Origin: Dugong dugon
Lineage: Eukaryota; Chordata; Mammalia; Sirenia; Dugongidae
Assembly (NCBI GenBank): GCA_030035585.1
Contig: CM057469.1
Coordinates: 20,330,501 to 20,394,500 of the forward strand
Direction of reading: 5' to 3'
DNA: 64,000 nt
In this document: piece by piece, positions 25,061-36,610 of the stretch
Position numbering within the stretch: position 1 is the first letter of the stretch
How the letters are laid out: each line of letters begins with the position of its first letter
Notes under the pieces: generated by a model
Database searches by the model: none
Told to the model about the DNA's origin: nothing
Seen by the model: the letters and a program-made list of their open reading frames with translations, nothing else
Made by a program: the position numbers and the translations under genes

Positions 25061-26365
25061 GTTGTTTAAGGCAGAAGGTAACATTTTATTTTTCATAGTA
25101 TTTCTTTATAATTAAGGATATGAACGCTGTCATATTTCTTATAAATATTCAATTTTATATATATTTTTGCTGTTTCACATAGTTTTACCAGTTTTTTTTC
25201 CCAGTTTGTTCCATTTCTTTTCTGCTTGGAAATTCCTCCTTTATCATGATATCCAATAACTATTTATATGTATTTTCCTCTAGTTTTTTAAAAAATTAGT
25301 TTGTGTTGTATATTTAACTGTTAATTACCTCTGAAATTTATTTTATGGTGTGAGATGAAAATACAATTTTATTTTTTTTCTAAATGAAGCAATTATCATG
25401 GCAGCATTTATTAAGTACTGATTTTATCCATATACTTTTTATCCCATCACTGTCATTATCAACTTACCAATTGTTAAATTCTTGTCAACTAAAATAACCT
25501 GTTTCTGGGTACTTGATTTCATTGCTCTTTGTTTTAACTTGTGTGTCTATCCCACATGAATTATAGTTTTTAGAGTCTCTTAATTTCTTGCAGCAGCAGT
25601 TTTCCTGAAAGCATCATTGAATATCTTGCAGCAGAAGTCTTCTGTTTGAATAATATTTGGCTCATCTCATTCATTTTTCCTGAAGTAATTATGTTCTGTT
25701 TCTGTCTTTACTTCACATTCACTTCTCACATGACACCTTTTCCCTGAGAGGTGACAAATGACCTATTCTTAAGTCCAGTAAACTTTACTGCTCTTTCCTG
25801 AAACTGTTTCTTTTCCACTGACTTCTAAGATTTTGTGTTCTTGTTCCATTTTGGGCTTTTTTTTTTGAACTCTATGTCAACATTTTCCTCTGCTTTTTTT
25901 TCCTGTTCTTAAGTGTAGTAGTACCCTTAGATTCTGACCTTAGCTCTCTTTTCAGTTTTTACTAAATTCCCGGGCTATATTATGCTTTCTTAGTTTTAAC
26001 TCTGTTCTTCATATAAATAACTCCATATCTGTTTCTAGGCTGTGTTATCAATGCTTGTTTAAAAGTCGATGTGTTAAAATAGAACCCATTGGGCCTCTTC
26101 CTCCATCCCCTTTCTTTGCCTCTACCGTCTTGGCAGCTATGTCTACTCAGCCAACCATAGGGAAACCTCGATAATGTTGCTCTCTCCCTTGGCCCAAATT
26201 CTGCAGGCCAGTTCCCTCTGGAAATGTCTGTCTTGAAGTGTCCTTACGCCCACCCTAGTTGAGGACTCTCAGAAGCTCTTATGCAGCTCAAATGTAATTT
26301 CTGATATTGCCAAGCATACTTATTCACTTCTTTAAATGTGCTATTTTATAATAGTTTCCATATTT
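25061..26365. other. AKT3: intron, T-rich, probably relic repeats
   Basis: T-rich sequence with no clear family and no coding signal. Some of it may belong to old L1 or L2 copies that I cannot separate. Confidence 0.4.
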
Positions 26366-26369
26366 TTAG

Positions 26370-27260
26370 TTGAATTGTTTATATATCTGGCTATTCTGCC
26401 CAAGTAGTGATGTCCTTGAGGAATGGTACCGTTTGAGTCCTCCTCATAATTGTGTCTGTAGCTTTTCACAGCAGCGAGCACTAAGTAGGTGCTTAATAGC
26501 TGTATTTTTGTTGCACTTGATGAATTGTTTACTTGACTGTAGTCTCAGATCTTTTTAGTTGATTCTCCAATTGCTGCCAAAATTGTCTTTCTAAAATTAT
26601 ACTAGAGTTTGGTTTTATTTATTTATTTTTAACCCCAAACTCCTTGATGGTCCCATCTCTACAGAATAAAGTTCTAACTCATTATCATGACAATTAACAT
26701 CCTAAATAAATTAGCCTCATCTTTTCCTTTAGGTCCTGTCATCGCCCTGAATACATTTCTTCAGCTTCCTACATTATGTATCTCCTTGCCATTGCTGGGC
26801 TTTTTTCTCTTTAGAATTAGTTTTTTCTACAAACATTTATTAATTACTTACATTGTATAGGTACTATGCTAGACTCTGTTAGAAACAAAGATGAACCTGA
26901 GTAGCAATCTTTTGTACTTTCCTTACTTTCATATTTTACATTCTCCAATTTTGAAAATCTCATCTTTTAAAACTTAAGTGAGATATATTACCTTATTTGT
27001 GAAGTCTCCCCAAATAATCCCATTAAAAGTTAATCACACTTTGCCTCCAAAGCATTTTTTAATATCTGAATTACAAACTGTATCACAGCCCTCTTGCTTT
27101 TTATTTATGCGTGTGTCTCCTTCATTGGGCTGGAGTTCCTTAAAGGACAGGGATTATGTCTTTATCACCATTGTATACCCACTTTTTCTCTTCTCCATGC
27201 CCAGCACAGTAATTTTAAAATAATTGATGCTAACTGAATGAGTGCTGAATTGAAAAAGTA
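26370..27260 (+). repeat. L2-like LINE relics and an inverse-oriented old repeat
   Basis: Two L2-type 3' ends are visible: near 26400-26540 ('gcactaagtaggtgcttaat') and 27120-27260 ('ccttaaaggacagggattat', 'gcccagcacagtaatttt'). Between 26550 and 26800 lies a piece that reads like the reverse of the old family at 2235. Confidence 0.5.
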
Positions 27261-27726
27261 GTTCAGAGCTAAGGTTGAAATTGAGAAGGAGTATCTAGAG
27301 AGTTAGGAAGAAAATTAGGATAGAGTTCTATTAGCAAAGCCAAGGAATGTGATTCCAGAAAGAGAGGACAGTACTAGTGATATTCTAAGCTCCAGAATAG
27401 GAACTAAGGGTGGAAACTGTAAATAGGTCAGTGGATTTGGGAATTATGTGGTTTTTGGTTATCTTAACAAAAATAAATTTCATAACGTAGTCGGGGTAAA
27501 TATCAGATGGCAGCAGAAGGAGAAATAAATAGAATTCTTCCCCTTAAATGTAGTTTTTTTAGCTGATAGTTTTATAGAAATTGGCTAGCAGACAAATTGA
27601 AGATTTATTACCTAAATAAAGATTTAGAATCCTGCATGTGGTATAGTGATTTGGGGAGGATCTATATCCTTTGTAAAGTAGATGAGTGGGTAGTAGGCTT
27701 AACAGTCTTTTAAGAAAATTTAGAAA

Positions 27727-27871
27727 CCCAACCACTGTGGTGCAGTGGTTAAGTGTTCGGCTGCTAACCAAAAGATTGGTGGTTCGAATCCACCAGCCGC
27801 TCTTTGGAAACTCTACGGGGCGGTTCTACTCTGTCCTATAGGGTCATTAGACTAGATGGCAATGGGTTTTT
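27727..27871 (+). mobile_element. AfroSINE, short subtype
   Basis: 'tggtgcagtggttaagtgtt', 'cgaatccaccagccgctctt' and 'tcctatagggtcattagact' are in order. A few bases of the tail ('gagtcggaat') are deleted between 'gggtcatta' and 'gactagatgg'. Confidence 0.92.
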
Positions 27872-29439
27872 AACCACTGTTTATATCTTCTTAGAAGATT
27901 ACTATAAATCTACATAGAGAGAGAGGGTCTTTAATCAAAGTTAGTGATATTTTGTATAAAGTGTGGTAGAAATTATTTTCACTCAGAAATTTTCCTGAAT
28001 GGTTTTACTGATTATTCATGCTTCCTCCTATGCCCTGTCCTCATTTGGATGATAATGCATTAATATGTATCTGTCTATATGAAATGAATGAATTTTGACA
28101 AATATCCCTGAGTAATTAAATAAATTTATTTGATTTTTGGTATACTGTAATTGATCATTTGTAAGACACATTTAACATTTTTGTAATCAGAATTACTTTT
28201 ATAGCTGGTGATGTGTCAGTTTTAATTGATAACATTTTTTCTTCATATTGTATAAATTAATGATACAGTCCCAATCAATGTAATTTTAGATTTAATAAAA
28301 TATGACAATTTTTTAGAGATCAGTTAAAGTTGAGAGACTGTCTGCCATATATTTTATATGTAATGTTGAACCAGTCTTTTTTTGGTAATAGTTAGATGAT
28401 TCATTTTCTCTTTCTCTCTTTCTTTTACTGTGCCAGTGGGTCATGCAAAAAGTTTATTTGAAAACAATGATAGATTGTTAAGCATAAATTAAGTGGAGGG
28501 TGGAGGTGGGAAAGGGAAAGGAAGAATCTGTAGGACACCTGTTTTATGTTACTTGAAATTATGATTTGGTCTGTCCAGAACAAATCTTGGTTAACTACGG
28601 TATCCTGGAGATACTACAGGAGCATTAAGAGTCAGTGATCCATGGAAGACACAGTTAAATTCTGATCTTGCAGTCAAGGGTACATACAGTGATCAACTCA
28701 TTTCTTTAATCACCTGTATTAAGTACTGACCATGGTGCCCAACAGTGTACTCAGCACTTTAAACAATCTTTCATTGTTCCTGGCAGATTTCTTCATAGAG
28801 TGAAATAGTACAACAAAGGTCAATAGCCAAATCATAGTGCAGAAACCTGCTCCTTTGCCCATGTACATTGTTGGACTGAGAGATGAGATATGCTGTCTCT
28901 TCACTGAAGAGCTATCTTAAATAAAGAGCTGGGTGCTTGGTCACAGTGAGCACCCAGTAATACTTGTTGAATGTTTAATGATGTATCTTTTAAGCAGTTA
29001 CCTAGGGAATGGGTTGGCTTACAGTTTTAAATGACTATAGGAGAAAAGCTTGGAGTCATAGTTAATTCTTATTGAAAATAGAAATAGACATTGAGAACTG
29101 TAATGGAAACAATGGAAGATCTCAATCCATTTTGGGCATTACTAAAATAAATTAAAAACTTAAAACCTTAACAGTTTCTCACTATGGAAAACAGTGATTC
29201 AAGCTTTGAAAAGATTTCATGATCAGTTAAGTTATAGAATATAGTAAGTTCCCATGAATCAGTTCCAACAAATCACCAGTCCTTTTTTTGAAATCAAATG
29301 TAAATCAAGTAATTAAAGTAAAAATATTAGTTAAGCTTGTGTTCACTTAATATGTCTCAATACCGAATCTTTGAAAGAGTGAGACAAGAGTATAGTGAGA
29401 AGGAAATGCAATCCGATGATACATATTTTTTTTCCTCTG
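27872..29439. other. AKT3: plain intron
   Basis: Mostly unique sequence. No repeat family was recognised with confidence and there are no splice-bordered coding stretches. Confidence 0.5.
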
Positions 29440-29701
29440 CTGACTGAAGGTTAAATGGGTAGCAAGCAGAATGCCTTAAACAAGATTGGTATATTGATTA
29501 AAACGCTGATTTACCAGCTCGCAGTCTCCCCTTGGAAACCTGGAAAAGATAAGCCAGCTGCTGTCTAAGAGTGCTCGGTGCCCACTGAGAGTACACTATC
29601 CATCATCACAATATGGTGATGAGAGGTGTTTTATGTTTGTGTTAATTTCCCCCACTAACTCAGTAATTATTACAATCCTGTCCCTGCTGTTTACCCTGCA
29701 G
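29440..29701 (+). promoter_or_regulatory. AKT3: repeat-free sequence upstream of the first exon, with acceptor
   Basis: This mixed-composition, repeat-free stretch contains short inverted elements such as 'atcatcacaatatggtgatg' and the pyrimidine tract leading to the AG at 29700-29701. Conservation is a guess; only the acceptor is certain. Confidence 0.4.
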
Positions 29702-29824
29702 CTGTTTTTCCATTTGTCGAGAGAACGGGTGTTCTCTGAGGACCGCACACGTTTCTATGGTGCAGAAATTGTCTCCGCTCTGGACTATCTACATTCCGGA
29801 AAGATTGTGTACCGTGATCTCAAG
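29702..29824 (+). CDS. AKT3: AKT3 internal exon, residues 233-273 (kinase C-lobe, catalytic loop)
   Basis: This 123-base exon encodes 41 whole codons, starting [20 protein letters not shown] and ending with the catalytic-loop residues YRDLK. AKT3 is an AGC serine/threonine kinase acting downstream of PI3K; it is recruited to PIP3 membranes by a PH domain encoded upstream, outside this window. In human numbering the exon holds the catalytic base Asp271 and Lys273. The segment [10 protein letters not shown] separates AKT3 from AKT1 (SEKNVVYRDLK) and AKT2 (recalled from memory). The acceptor is AG at 29700-29701 after a pyrimidine-rich run; the donor GT is at 29825. Both borders are phase 0. The donor is odd: GTAAAA followed by a long A-run. 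The preceding exon was not found in the 29.7 kb upstream. Confidence 0.97.
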
Positions 29825-29844
29825 GTAAAAAAAAAAAAAAAAAA
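29825..29844 (+). promoter_or_regulatory. AKT3: 5' splice site of the first AKT3 exon, fused to an A18 homopolymer
   Basis: The donor GT at 29825-29826 is followed by 18 consecutive A residues (29827-29844). Intron position +5, normally G, is therefore A, making a weaker pairing with U1 snRNA than the GTAAGT of the exon ending at 52656. Confidence 0.85.
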
Positions 29845-30419
29845 GTAATCAAAATTTGTTTTTGCAGAGACTATAGGGACAAACACAAAGTAATTACAAA
29901 GTTACACAATTTTGAGAAAAGCAGATTTAGTTGGGAAAAAAGCAGCCTGTTTAAGAATGTGTGTCACTGCATTTGACGGGAAATTTCATTCACTGATATG
30001 TATGTAGTTAATTTATGTCTGAGTTTTTGATGTGCAAAATAATTTCTGCTCAACTGCTCTGATCAAATATGATCTACCAACAATAATTTCATTTTTTGAT
30101 AAATGTTGTAATTAGAGAAATGTTGAACATCTGATTAAAAGTCAAGATGTAACTTTAAAAGTGATATTTTAAAACAATTAAGTTCTGATATTACATTCTA
30201 ACATCCTGTAAGAAGTATCATATGAAGAAACTTTTATAATAAATAAGACTATTTAGTTGGAAGGAAAATATTTTAATTTTGGTATAAACTTTTTGATGGG
30301 TTTAAAAATCGAAGTATTTTAAAATAGCCTTCTATTGATCTATTTTGTCTTTTCATTTAAAAAACACTGTATCTTTTAATCATTAATAGTGAATTGACTT
30401 CTCTAAATACCTTTCTGTT
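29845..30419. other. AKT3: plain intron
   Basis: AT-rich, no element recognised. Confidence 0.5.
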
Positions 30420-30618
30420 GAGACCCTTAAGGTTAGATAGTAAATATGCCTGTACAGTCTCTGTTACAACTGCTCAACTCTGACATTTGACTGTGAAAAC
30501 AGCCCCAGACAGTATGTAAATGAATGAGTGTGGTTGTATCCAGATAAAACTTTATTTACAAAAAACGGCAGTAGACTGGATTTGGCTCATGGGCTGTAGT
30601 TTGCTGAGCCCTGGCGTA
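30420..30618 (-). mobile_element. hAT-Charlie-like (MER58-type) DNA transposon relic
   Basis: Characteristic phrases: 'ttacaactgctcaactctga', 'gataaaactttatttacaaa', 'actggatttggctcatgggc' and the end 'gtttgctgagccctgg'. The family name is from memory. Confidence 0.65.
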
Positions 30619-31837
30619 GTTCATAAAAGGTAATAGTAATTCTCATGTCACTTTTATGAATTAGATTGGCTATAGTAAGGAAATTTATACCATGAGATAT
30701 TTTGAAAAAAATTAAATGTTACTTTCTTACTTTCTTAAAAAGTAAATCATATAGTAATCTTGACCTATTAAAATTTAACACAGAATTTATTTATTTATCA
30801 AGTATTAGTTAATTTAAAATATAATTTGATTTGCAAATAGAAGTCACACATAACTTTAATGAAATTCTGTTTTATGTAAAATGAGGTATATCTATATATT
30901 GCTGCGTATAAAAAAATCACAATTCTCCCGTCATTCTCATCTTGCTCCTTTTTAATACATTTTAATTCTTAAAGTTGTCTAATTAAACAGTTTTCTAGGT
31001 TATTTGGAGATGTTCTGTTCTATACCTTTAACTTATGAATCACCCCAAGAGTAACTAGCTCACAAGGTATTATTTTACACTGTGACTGTGAAATACGGTA
31101 TGTATGTTTATACAACTTAGTACTATTAAAGTTTAAAAGAAAGTGTATGATACTGTGTTTAAGCAAAAGTGAACTATGCAACTATAACACATCTAGATGG
31201 GGGGGTGACCAACTGTCTAAATGCCAAAGTGGACTAGACATGAATACAGATCAATAGGATGATTGTACTTACCACGAGGCTTTTTGTAACTAGGAATATT
31301 GGCAGACTTTGGCATCCCTGTATCGGATATCTGGTTGGTCAAATAATCCTTTTATGTTTAAATGCCTTGAATCTACGTATTTTTAAAAGAAATTAGGTAC
31401 ATGGCACAGTAAAACGTGTATTGAATTTTCAAATATAATAGAAATAGCTGTTCTCTGCTCGAGCCCACCTTCCAAGTCCCACTTTGTGTTTTATGAATCC
31501 TATTTTCTGGGAGGAAGGATAGGATAGGAAGCCTGGATTAAGGAAATGAGAATAATTTTGAAGTACTCGGTAACAGATTTAGAATGTTTAAAACTGGAAG
31601 GTAGGATTATTAATCTAAAGAAACAAAAAGAAAAGAGTGCTCATTTGATTTCCAGCGTAGAGTAAGGAGTGATATAATTGAGATGGTTTCAATCAATATT
31701 CTCCATTAATCAGTTCTTATTAAATGAATCAACATTTGCTTAGTGTATTGAAGGTTATTAAATATGAGTTTCTTTCCCCTCTCCTTTCTGATAATGGAAT
31801 TAGATTAAATGTATTAAACTGCAATAGAAAGTACCTA
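30619..31837. other. AKT3: plain intron
   Basis: No recognised repeat; AT-rich with a G7 run at about 31199-31205. Confidence 0.5.
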
Positions 31838-31872
31838 CTTTATTTTATTTATTTATTTTATTTTATTTATTG
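31838..31872. repeat. (TTTA)n / (TTTTA)n simple repeat
   Basis: An uninterrupted array of ATTT/ATTTT units. Confidence 0.9.
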
Positions 31873-32079
31873 CTGTATGCATAGACCACTAACCTTTACT
31901 AGACAATTATGTGATCTCTTTAAGTTTGCTTTTTAAAAATATAGCTTTAACTTAAAGGTCTCAGTAAATGTACAGCACAATACAGAAATCATATGAATAT
32001 ACACCAAGAAAAATACACATATACAGTAAAGTAATAAGTAACATAATAAGCCAAATACTTAAAATTTGTACAAGTGTCA

Positions 32080-32310
32080 TTTTATCCATAGTGCATAGGA
32101 TTATGCATAACAGAATGAGGTCCTTTAGGTCGAATCGTAGAAATTGAGAGCTGGTCCATATTTTACAGGTGAGAAAATTGAAGTCTAGAAGTCTAATCGG
32201 TGGCTTACCCAAAGTACTGGACCAAGTTGGTGGCACAGTCAAGATTATTGAAACCCATGAATCCTAGCTCCAGGTCTAGTGCTCTTTCCATGACATCATT
32301 CTACCATTCT
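32080..32310 (-). mobile_element. MIR-like SINE, antisense
   Basis: 'tattttacaggtgagaaaat', 'gaagtctagaagtctaatcg' and 'ctagtgctctttccatgaca' follow the antisense MIR order, diverged. Confidence 0.6.
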
Positions 32311-33221
32311 AGAGTCTAAATAAAATCTAGATGGGAGAATGCACTGAATTAACTCTGAGAGACTTCTGTAAACCTGAAATTCTAATCAGGCTTTTGAAGA
32401 TAAAAGGATGAAGGTTTCAAATATATTTATCCCATTTGTATTTTAAAAAAATCATCCAAAACTGGTTTAGGGTCCCACTTTGATTGAGATCGGTCTCAAA
32501 TTTGTTTCTAAGGTGTCATTATTAATTACTTTGTTTTTATTCAAATGCAAATCCATTTGAGATGCCAGTGGTAGCTGTGCTTCACAAGTACATTGGTACC
32601 CTGTGCTGCTGCCCAATTATCATTGGAGGCAAAGCCTTTTCTCATATGCATGTTAATTTAAAACAGTTTACATATTATCAGTTAACATATCATGATCACT
32701 TGGTATTCATAGGAAGAAATAAATTTTTAAAGCCTTTGTTGTACTTTAGAAAGTAAATTTGCTTAATTTTATCAGTGCAGGACATGATATAAAGCTTTAT
32801 TTTTTTAGGGTCCCAACTTCCTTGAGATTACTTAGGAAAAACTGGTATTGCTTCATGATAGCATGGTGATTTTAAGAAATCTTTTCTAAGACTTCTTCAA
32901 TAATGTAAATTATAGTTTAAAATCTTTTTTTTTTTTTCTGCTCAGTTTTTATTTTGCAAGTAGTTCCCGTATTTAAAATGCCATCCTACCCAAGTACAGG
33001 ATAGGCTGAACAAGAATATTTGCAAAGATTCGTATAATGGTACTAGAATTCATTAAGAATTCATTTCTCCAAGAGTTTATGAAAGAGAGTAATGCATAAA
33101 TTGCTGCTGAACTCTACTTGTTGAGCATCTAACCTTGTTTTGTATCTAATCATAGAGTATTTAACCATTTACTTTATTAATGTGAGAAACCACCAAGTAG
33201 ATTTAGAGAATTTCGAAGTGG
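32311..33221. other. AKT3: plain intron
   Basis: AT-rich with a T-run at 32926-32937; nothing else recognised. Confidence 0.5.
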
Positions 33222-33231
33222 TGGCACAAAG

Positions 33232-33419
33232 CAGCCCTGGTGGCGTAGTGATTAAATGCTTGGCTGCTAATCTAACAGTGGTTTGAACCCACCAGCCGCC
33301 GGAGGAATATGTGGCAATCTGCTTCCATAAAGATTACAGCCTTGGAAACCCTATGAGGCAGTTCTGCTCTGCCCTATAGGGTCACTGTGGGTTGTAATCA
33401 ACTCGATGGCAACAGGTTA
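33232..33419 (+). mobile_element. AfroSINE, long subtype, with 10-bp target duplication
   Basis: Head 'cagccctggtggcgtagtga', insert-type middle 'tgtggcaatctgcttccata', tail 'tcactgtgggttgtaatcaa'. It is flanked by direct repeats TGGCACAAAG at 33222-33231 and 33420-33429. Confidence 0.95.
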
Positions 33420-33429
33420 TGGCACAAAG

Positions 33430-33925
33430 AGTTGGCTTCAGAATTGCACCCTCCTTCATCAGCTACCTGAAATCCACCCCAAATAAATGTACAGTCTAAA
33501 TGGAAACAGTGTACTTAGTCTCAGGATACACCCTAACTCCCACTTCGAACTGGACAGTTACCTTGATTTCCTCCTTTATAGAAATTTTAAGCCTCTGCTA
33601 TTAAGAACCCCTTCCACCTCTAAAATCAAATTGTACAGTTGGGCTACGTCCCTTATTTGTAGTGAATTGTTAAATAATTTGACAAGTGTCCACTACTGTA
33701 CATTATGGATTCTTCCTAGGTTAGGAGAGTTTAAAGTGAGGAAGTGTTTTCCTTTCATTATTTGATGCCTTATACCTCAGTCTGCAGTGTACAGCGGAGA
33801 TCTTACTGCCTTCATGGGCCTGAGGCCGTCCTGGTACCCATAACTGAGTTTGATGTATCTGTGCTGAAGTGGGAGTTAGGAGTGCATAAAGGGAGTTATT
33901 TACTGATATTGCTGCAACAGTCATT
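33430..33925. other. AKT3: plain intron
   Basis: No recognised element. The 92-residue frame at 33487-33765 has no features I recognise. Confidence 0.5.
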
Positions 33926-33934
33926 AGAGCCTCT

Positions 33935-34170
33935 GTTGTTGTTAGGTGCTGTTGAGTTGGTTCCATCTCATAGTGACCCTGTGTACAACAGAATGAAATG
34001 CTGCTTGGTCCTGTGCCATCCTCACAATCATTGTTATGTTCGAGCCCATTGTTGCAACAACTGTGTCGGTCCAGCACATTGAGGGGCTTCCTCTTTTTCG
34101 CAGTTCTAGTCTGTCCTATAGGGTCACTGTAAGTCAGAATCGAATCCACGGCAATGGGTCTTTTTTTGTG
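33935..34170. mobile_element. head-to-head chimera of RTE 3' end (-) and AfroSINE 3' end (+)
   Basis: 33935-34101 is the 3' end of an RTE LINE in antisense ('gttgttgttaggtgctgttg' through 'ttgaggggcttcctcttttt'). At about 34102 it switches to the 3' half of an AfroSINE in sense ('gcagttctagtctgtcctat' through 'ggcaatgggtcttt'). The two 5'-truncated ends meet, with both tails facing outward. The flanking near-repeats AGAGCCTCT (33926-33934) and AGAGCCTTT (34180-34188) may be target duplications. Confidence 0.8.
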
Positions 34171-34188
34171 TGTACCGCCAGAGCCTTT

Positions 34189-35174
34189 AGGAGCTGCTAG
34201 TTTCATTTCTTTGTTTAATCACAATGTCAGCCATTTAAATAAGAGGATACCTAAAAATTATACATGTAATGTTTTTGTTTTTAGACTTCTGATAACTAGC
34301 CTGGCATATAGTAGAACAGAGCTTCTCAGCCTGTGTGCCACAAATGGGTTACAGGTGTGCCCAAGATATAGCCTTCCTCAGCCCGCAAGGTGGTAAGGGC
34401 AGCCTCGAGTGGCTTGTCCATGTACCCTTGAGTGCTCTACAGATTACCTTTTCTACTGTGCTGTGAAGTGGGAAAGGTGGGAAGCAGTGTGCTGAACACA
34501 GCTAGTGTTTGTAGAGTTTTAACTTCATTCTGTGTACCAGCAAGAGCAGAAAGGAGCATAGTACTTTCTTGTCTTTATTTCTTGTTCCCAACACACAAGA
34601 AAGCACAGAGGAAAAAGAGTTCAAAATCTACCGTTTCCTCAAATAAACAATGAATCAAGACCATCTGTCAAATAATGCCTGTTTATTTCAACTGGCTAAA
34701 AACATGTTGCCCTTTTTTTTTTGCTTAAATTCTGTGAGGCTTACGTCTAATATTTTTTTCTCTTCTCAAAAGCATGAACTGTTAGATGACAACCCTCTAA
34801 CTGGTACAAATAGCAGGCATTACCCAGGTTTTTAATATAGAGGCTTGTCTCTTATAACTACCTATTTGACTCCGTCATTGCTTTTGCAAGTCAGCGTATT
34901 AGGCATAAACACACTGCCCTGCTCTCCAGACTGACAGTGGAGAGAGAACAGATCCAGTTAAAGTTTCATAAATAGAGAGCACCTGAGCAGTTAGGGATGG
35001 TATTCATTTTGCGTTTCACAGCTGACGAAGGAAGGATAGCCATGACATTTAGAAGGGAGAACAGAAGAAAGATCATTTATAATTTTTTTTCTCCTTTAGA
35101 GAGTAGAAGGGTTCCTAAAATATATGACTAAATACTCTTTATATCAATATTACATGCACCAAGGAAGTCATTTC
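34189..35174. other. AKT3: plain intron
   Basis: No clear element. The passage at 34320-34420 with 'gtgtgccacaaatgggttac' may be a relic repeat. Confidence 0.45.
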
Positions 35175-35310
35175 CAGGTTTTTTAAATTATGGTAAAATA
35201 CGCTAAACTTCAAATTTGCCATTTTAACCGTTTTCAAGTGTACAATCCAGCGGCGTTAATTACACTCACAATGTTGTGCAGCCATCGACACAGGTGCTTA
35301 TCTAGCCCAT
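35175..35310 (-). mobile_element. L1 3'UTR fragment, antisense
   Basis: 'attatggtaaaatacgctaa', 'gccattttaaccgttttcaa' and 'atgttgtgcagccatcgaca' are an old L1 3'UTR in reverse. Confidence 0.75.
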
Positions 35311-35744
35311 GGGTCTGCTTAGTTGCCCTCTGATTTATCTTTATAATAGTTAATAGGAATTTTGCAGATACCTTTTTTTGAGGTGACACATCTCTGTTCA
35401 TACTTTCGATGGATAAGTTATTGTCAACCATGCTCAGCAAATAACATTTTAGGATGATGGGAGAAGCAAAATAATTGATGGACGATACTTATAAAATTAT
35501 AAAATACCTGACTTGAAAATTATGAACTATATAGAAGTTTTATTATTTTACTCAGAAGAAATTATTGTATACTGAAAAGTATTTTTAATGAATTCAGTGA
35601 ACTGACAAAAGTGTTTTATCGGAGTCCATTCTGGAACTTTGCTCTTTCCTTTAAAATACAGTGTTGTCTAGAAGAGCACAGACTGTTTCAATAACTTCTG
35701 AATCAGCCATTAAACTCTTCATGTTTAAAAATGATCAATCACAA

Positions 35745-35945
35745 TAGTTTACTTTTATTGAATGTTTACTGTGTGTTAAGTTCTGCATCCAGTATCTCGT
35801 GTCATTTTGAAAACTCTGTTACATCTGTTTTATAGATGATGACATTGAGGCACATAGAAATTAATAATCGCCATTGTCACACCATTAGTAGGGGGTAAAG
35901 CTGGGGTTTAAAGTCTAGCTCCTTGACTTGACTTACCCGTTTGTC
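35745..35945 (-). mobile_element. MIR SINE, antisense
   Basis: 'attgaatgtttactgtgtgt', 'gatgatgacattgaggcaca' and 'gggtaaagctggggtttaaa' fit antisense MIR. Confidence 0.75.
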
Positions 35946-36469
35946 ACACCCCTTTGTGTGAGGCTCAGAAATAAAAAATGAGGGTAAACAATTAAATGGG
36001 AGTCAGGTTTTTTTAAAAATAGATACAGCTTGTATTAAAAATGCTGCTTATACATTTTGATACTTCTGTATCCTAGCCACTTGAAAATGGCTGTGTCAAA
36101 ATGTGGAGAAGTAGTGCAGGAACCGTATTTCTGTGAATACTTTCCCCTGCACATGAAGAGGGCTGGCAGAGTATGTACCAACCTGGATGAGAGTGAGAAA
36201 GAAATGGTGGCCACAGTCAAATTTTGTTCAGTCGCGCTATGTATTATTTAAAGGTATTATAAAAATGTTTATGTATTTTATGTGAGTTGAAGAGATTTAT
36301 TGAATATTTGTAAAGATCTTACAACGTTTAAAAAATTAAATTGTTTTGTCTTTATAATTTTAATATATTAAAACAATAATCGACATCTAAAAAATTAAGA
36401 ATAGGGCATATATATTTTTATTCAACAAAACAACAATCTCTGGTATATAATTCTTTTTCCCATTGCAGG

Positions 36470-36610
36470 AAGTTAGGGAAGGAAGGAAAAAGAAAATGTT
36501 GTTTGAAAGAGAAGGGAAAAATGGGAAAAAACTAGAGGCGGACAGAGATTATGAGGAAGCAAAAGACAGACGAAGGCAAGGAGAAAGAAATAGTAGGTAG
36601 GAAGAAAGGG
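36470..36610 (+). repeat. purine-rich (GGAA/GAAA) stretch
   Basis: Almost entirely A and G for about 140 bases, with imperfect GGAA and AGAA units. Confidence 0.7.

Noticed and set aside
1-29701. Upstream AKT3 exon (segment ending near MEYVNGGE)
   Set aside because: I looked for it by eye and found no matching codons with splice borders. It is most likely before position 1, though the search was not exhaustive.
33721-34206. 161-residue open frame on the minus strand
   Set aside because: Covers the RTE/SINE chimera; the amino acids come from repeat sequence.
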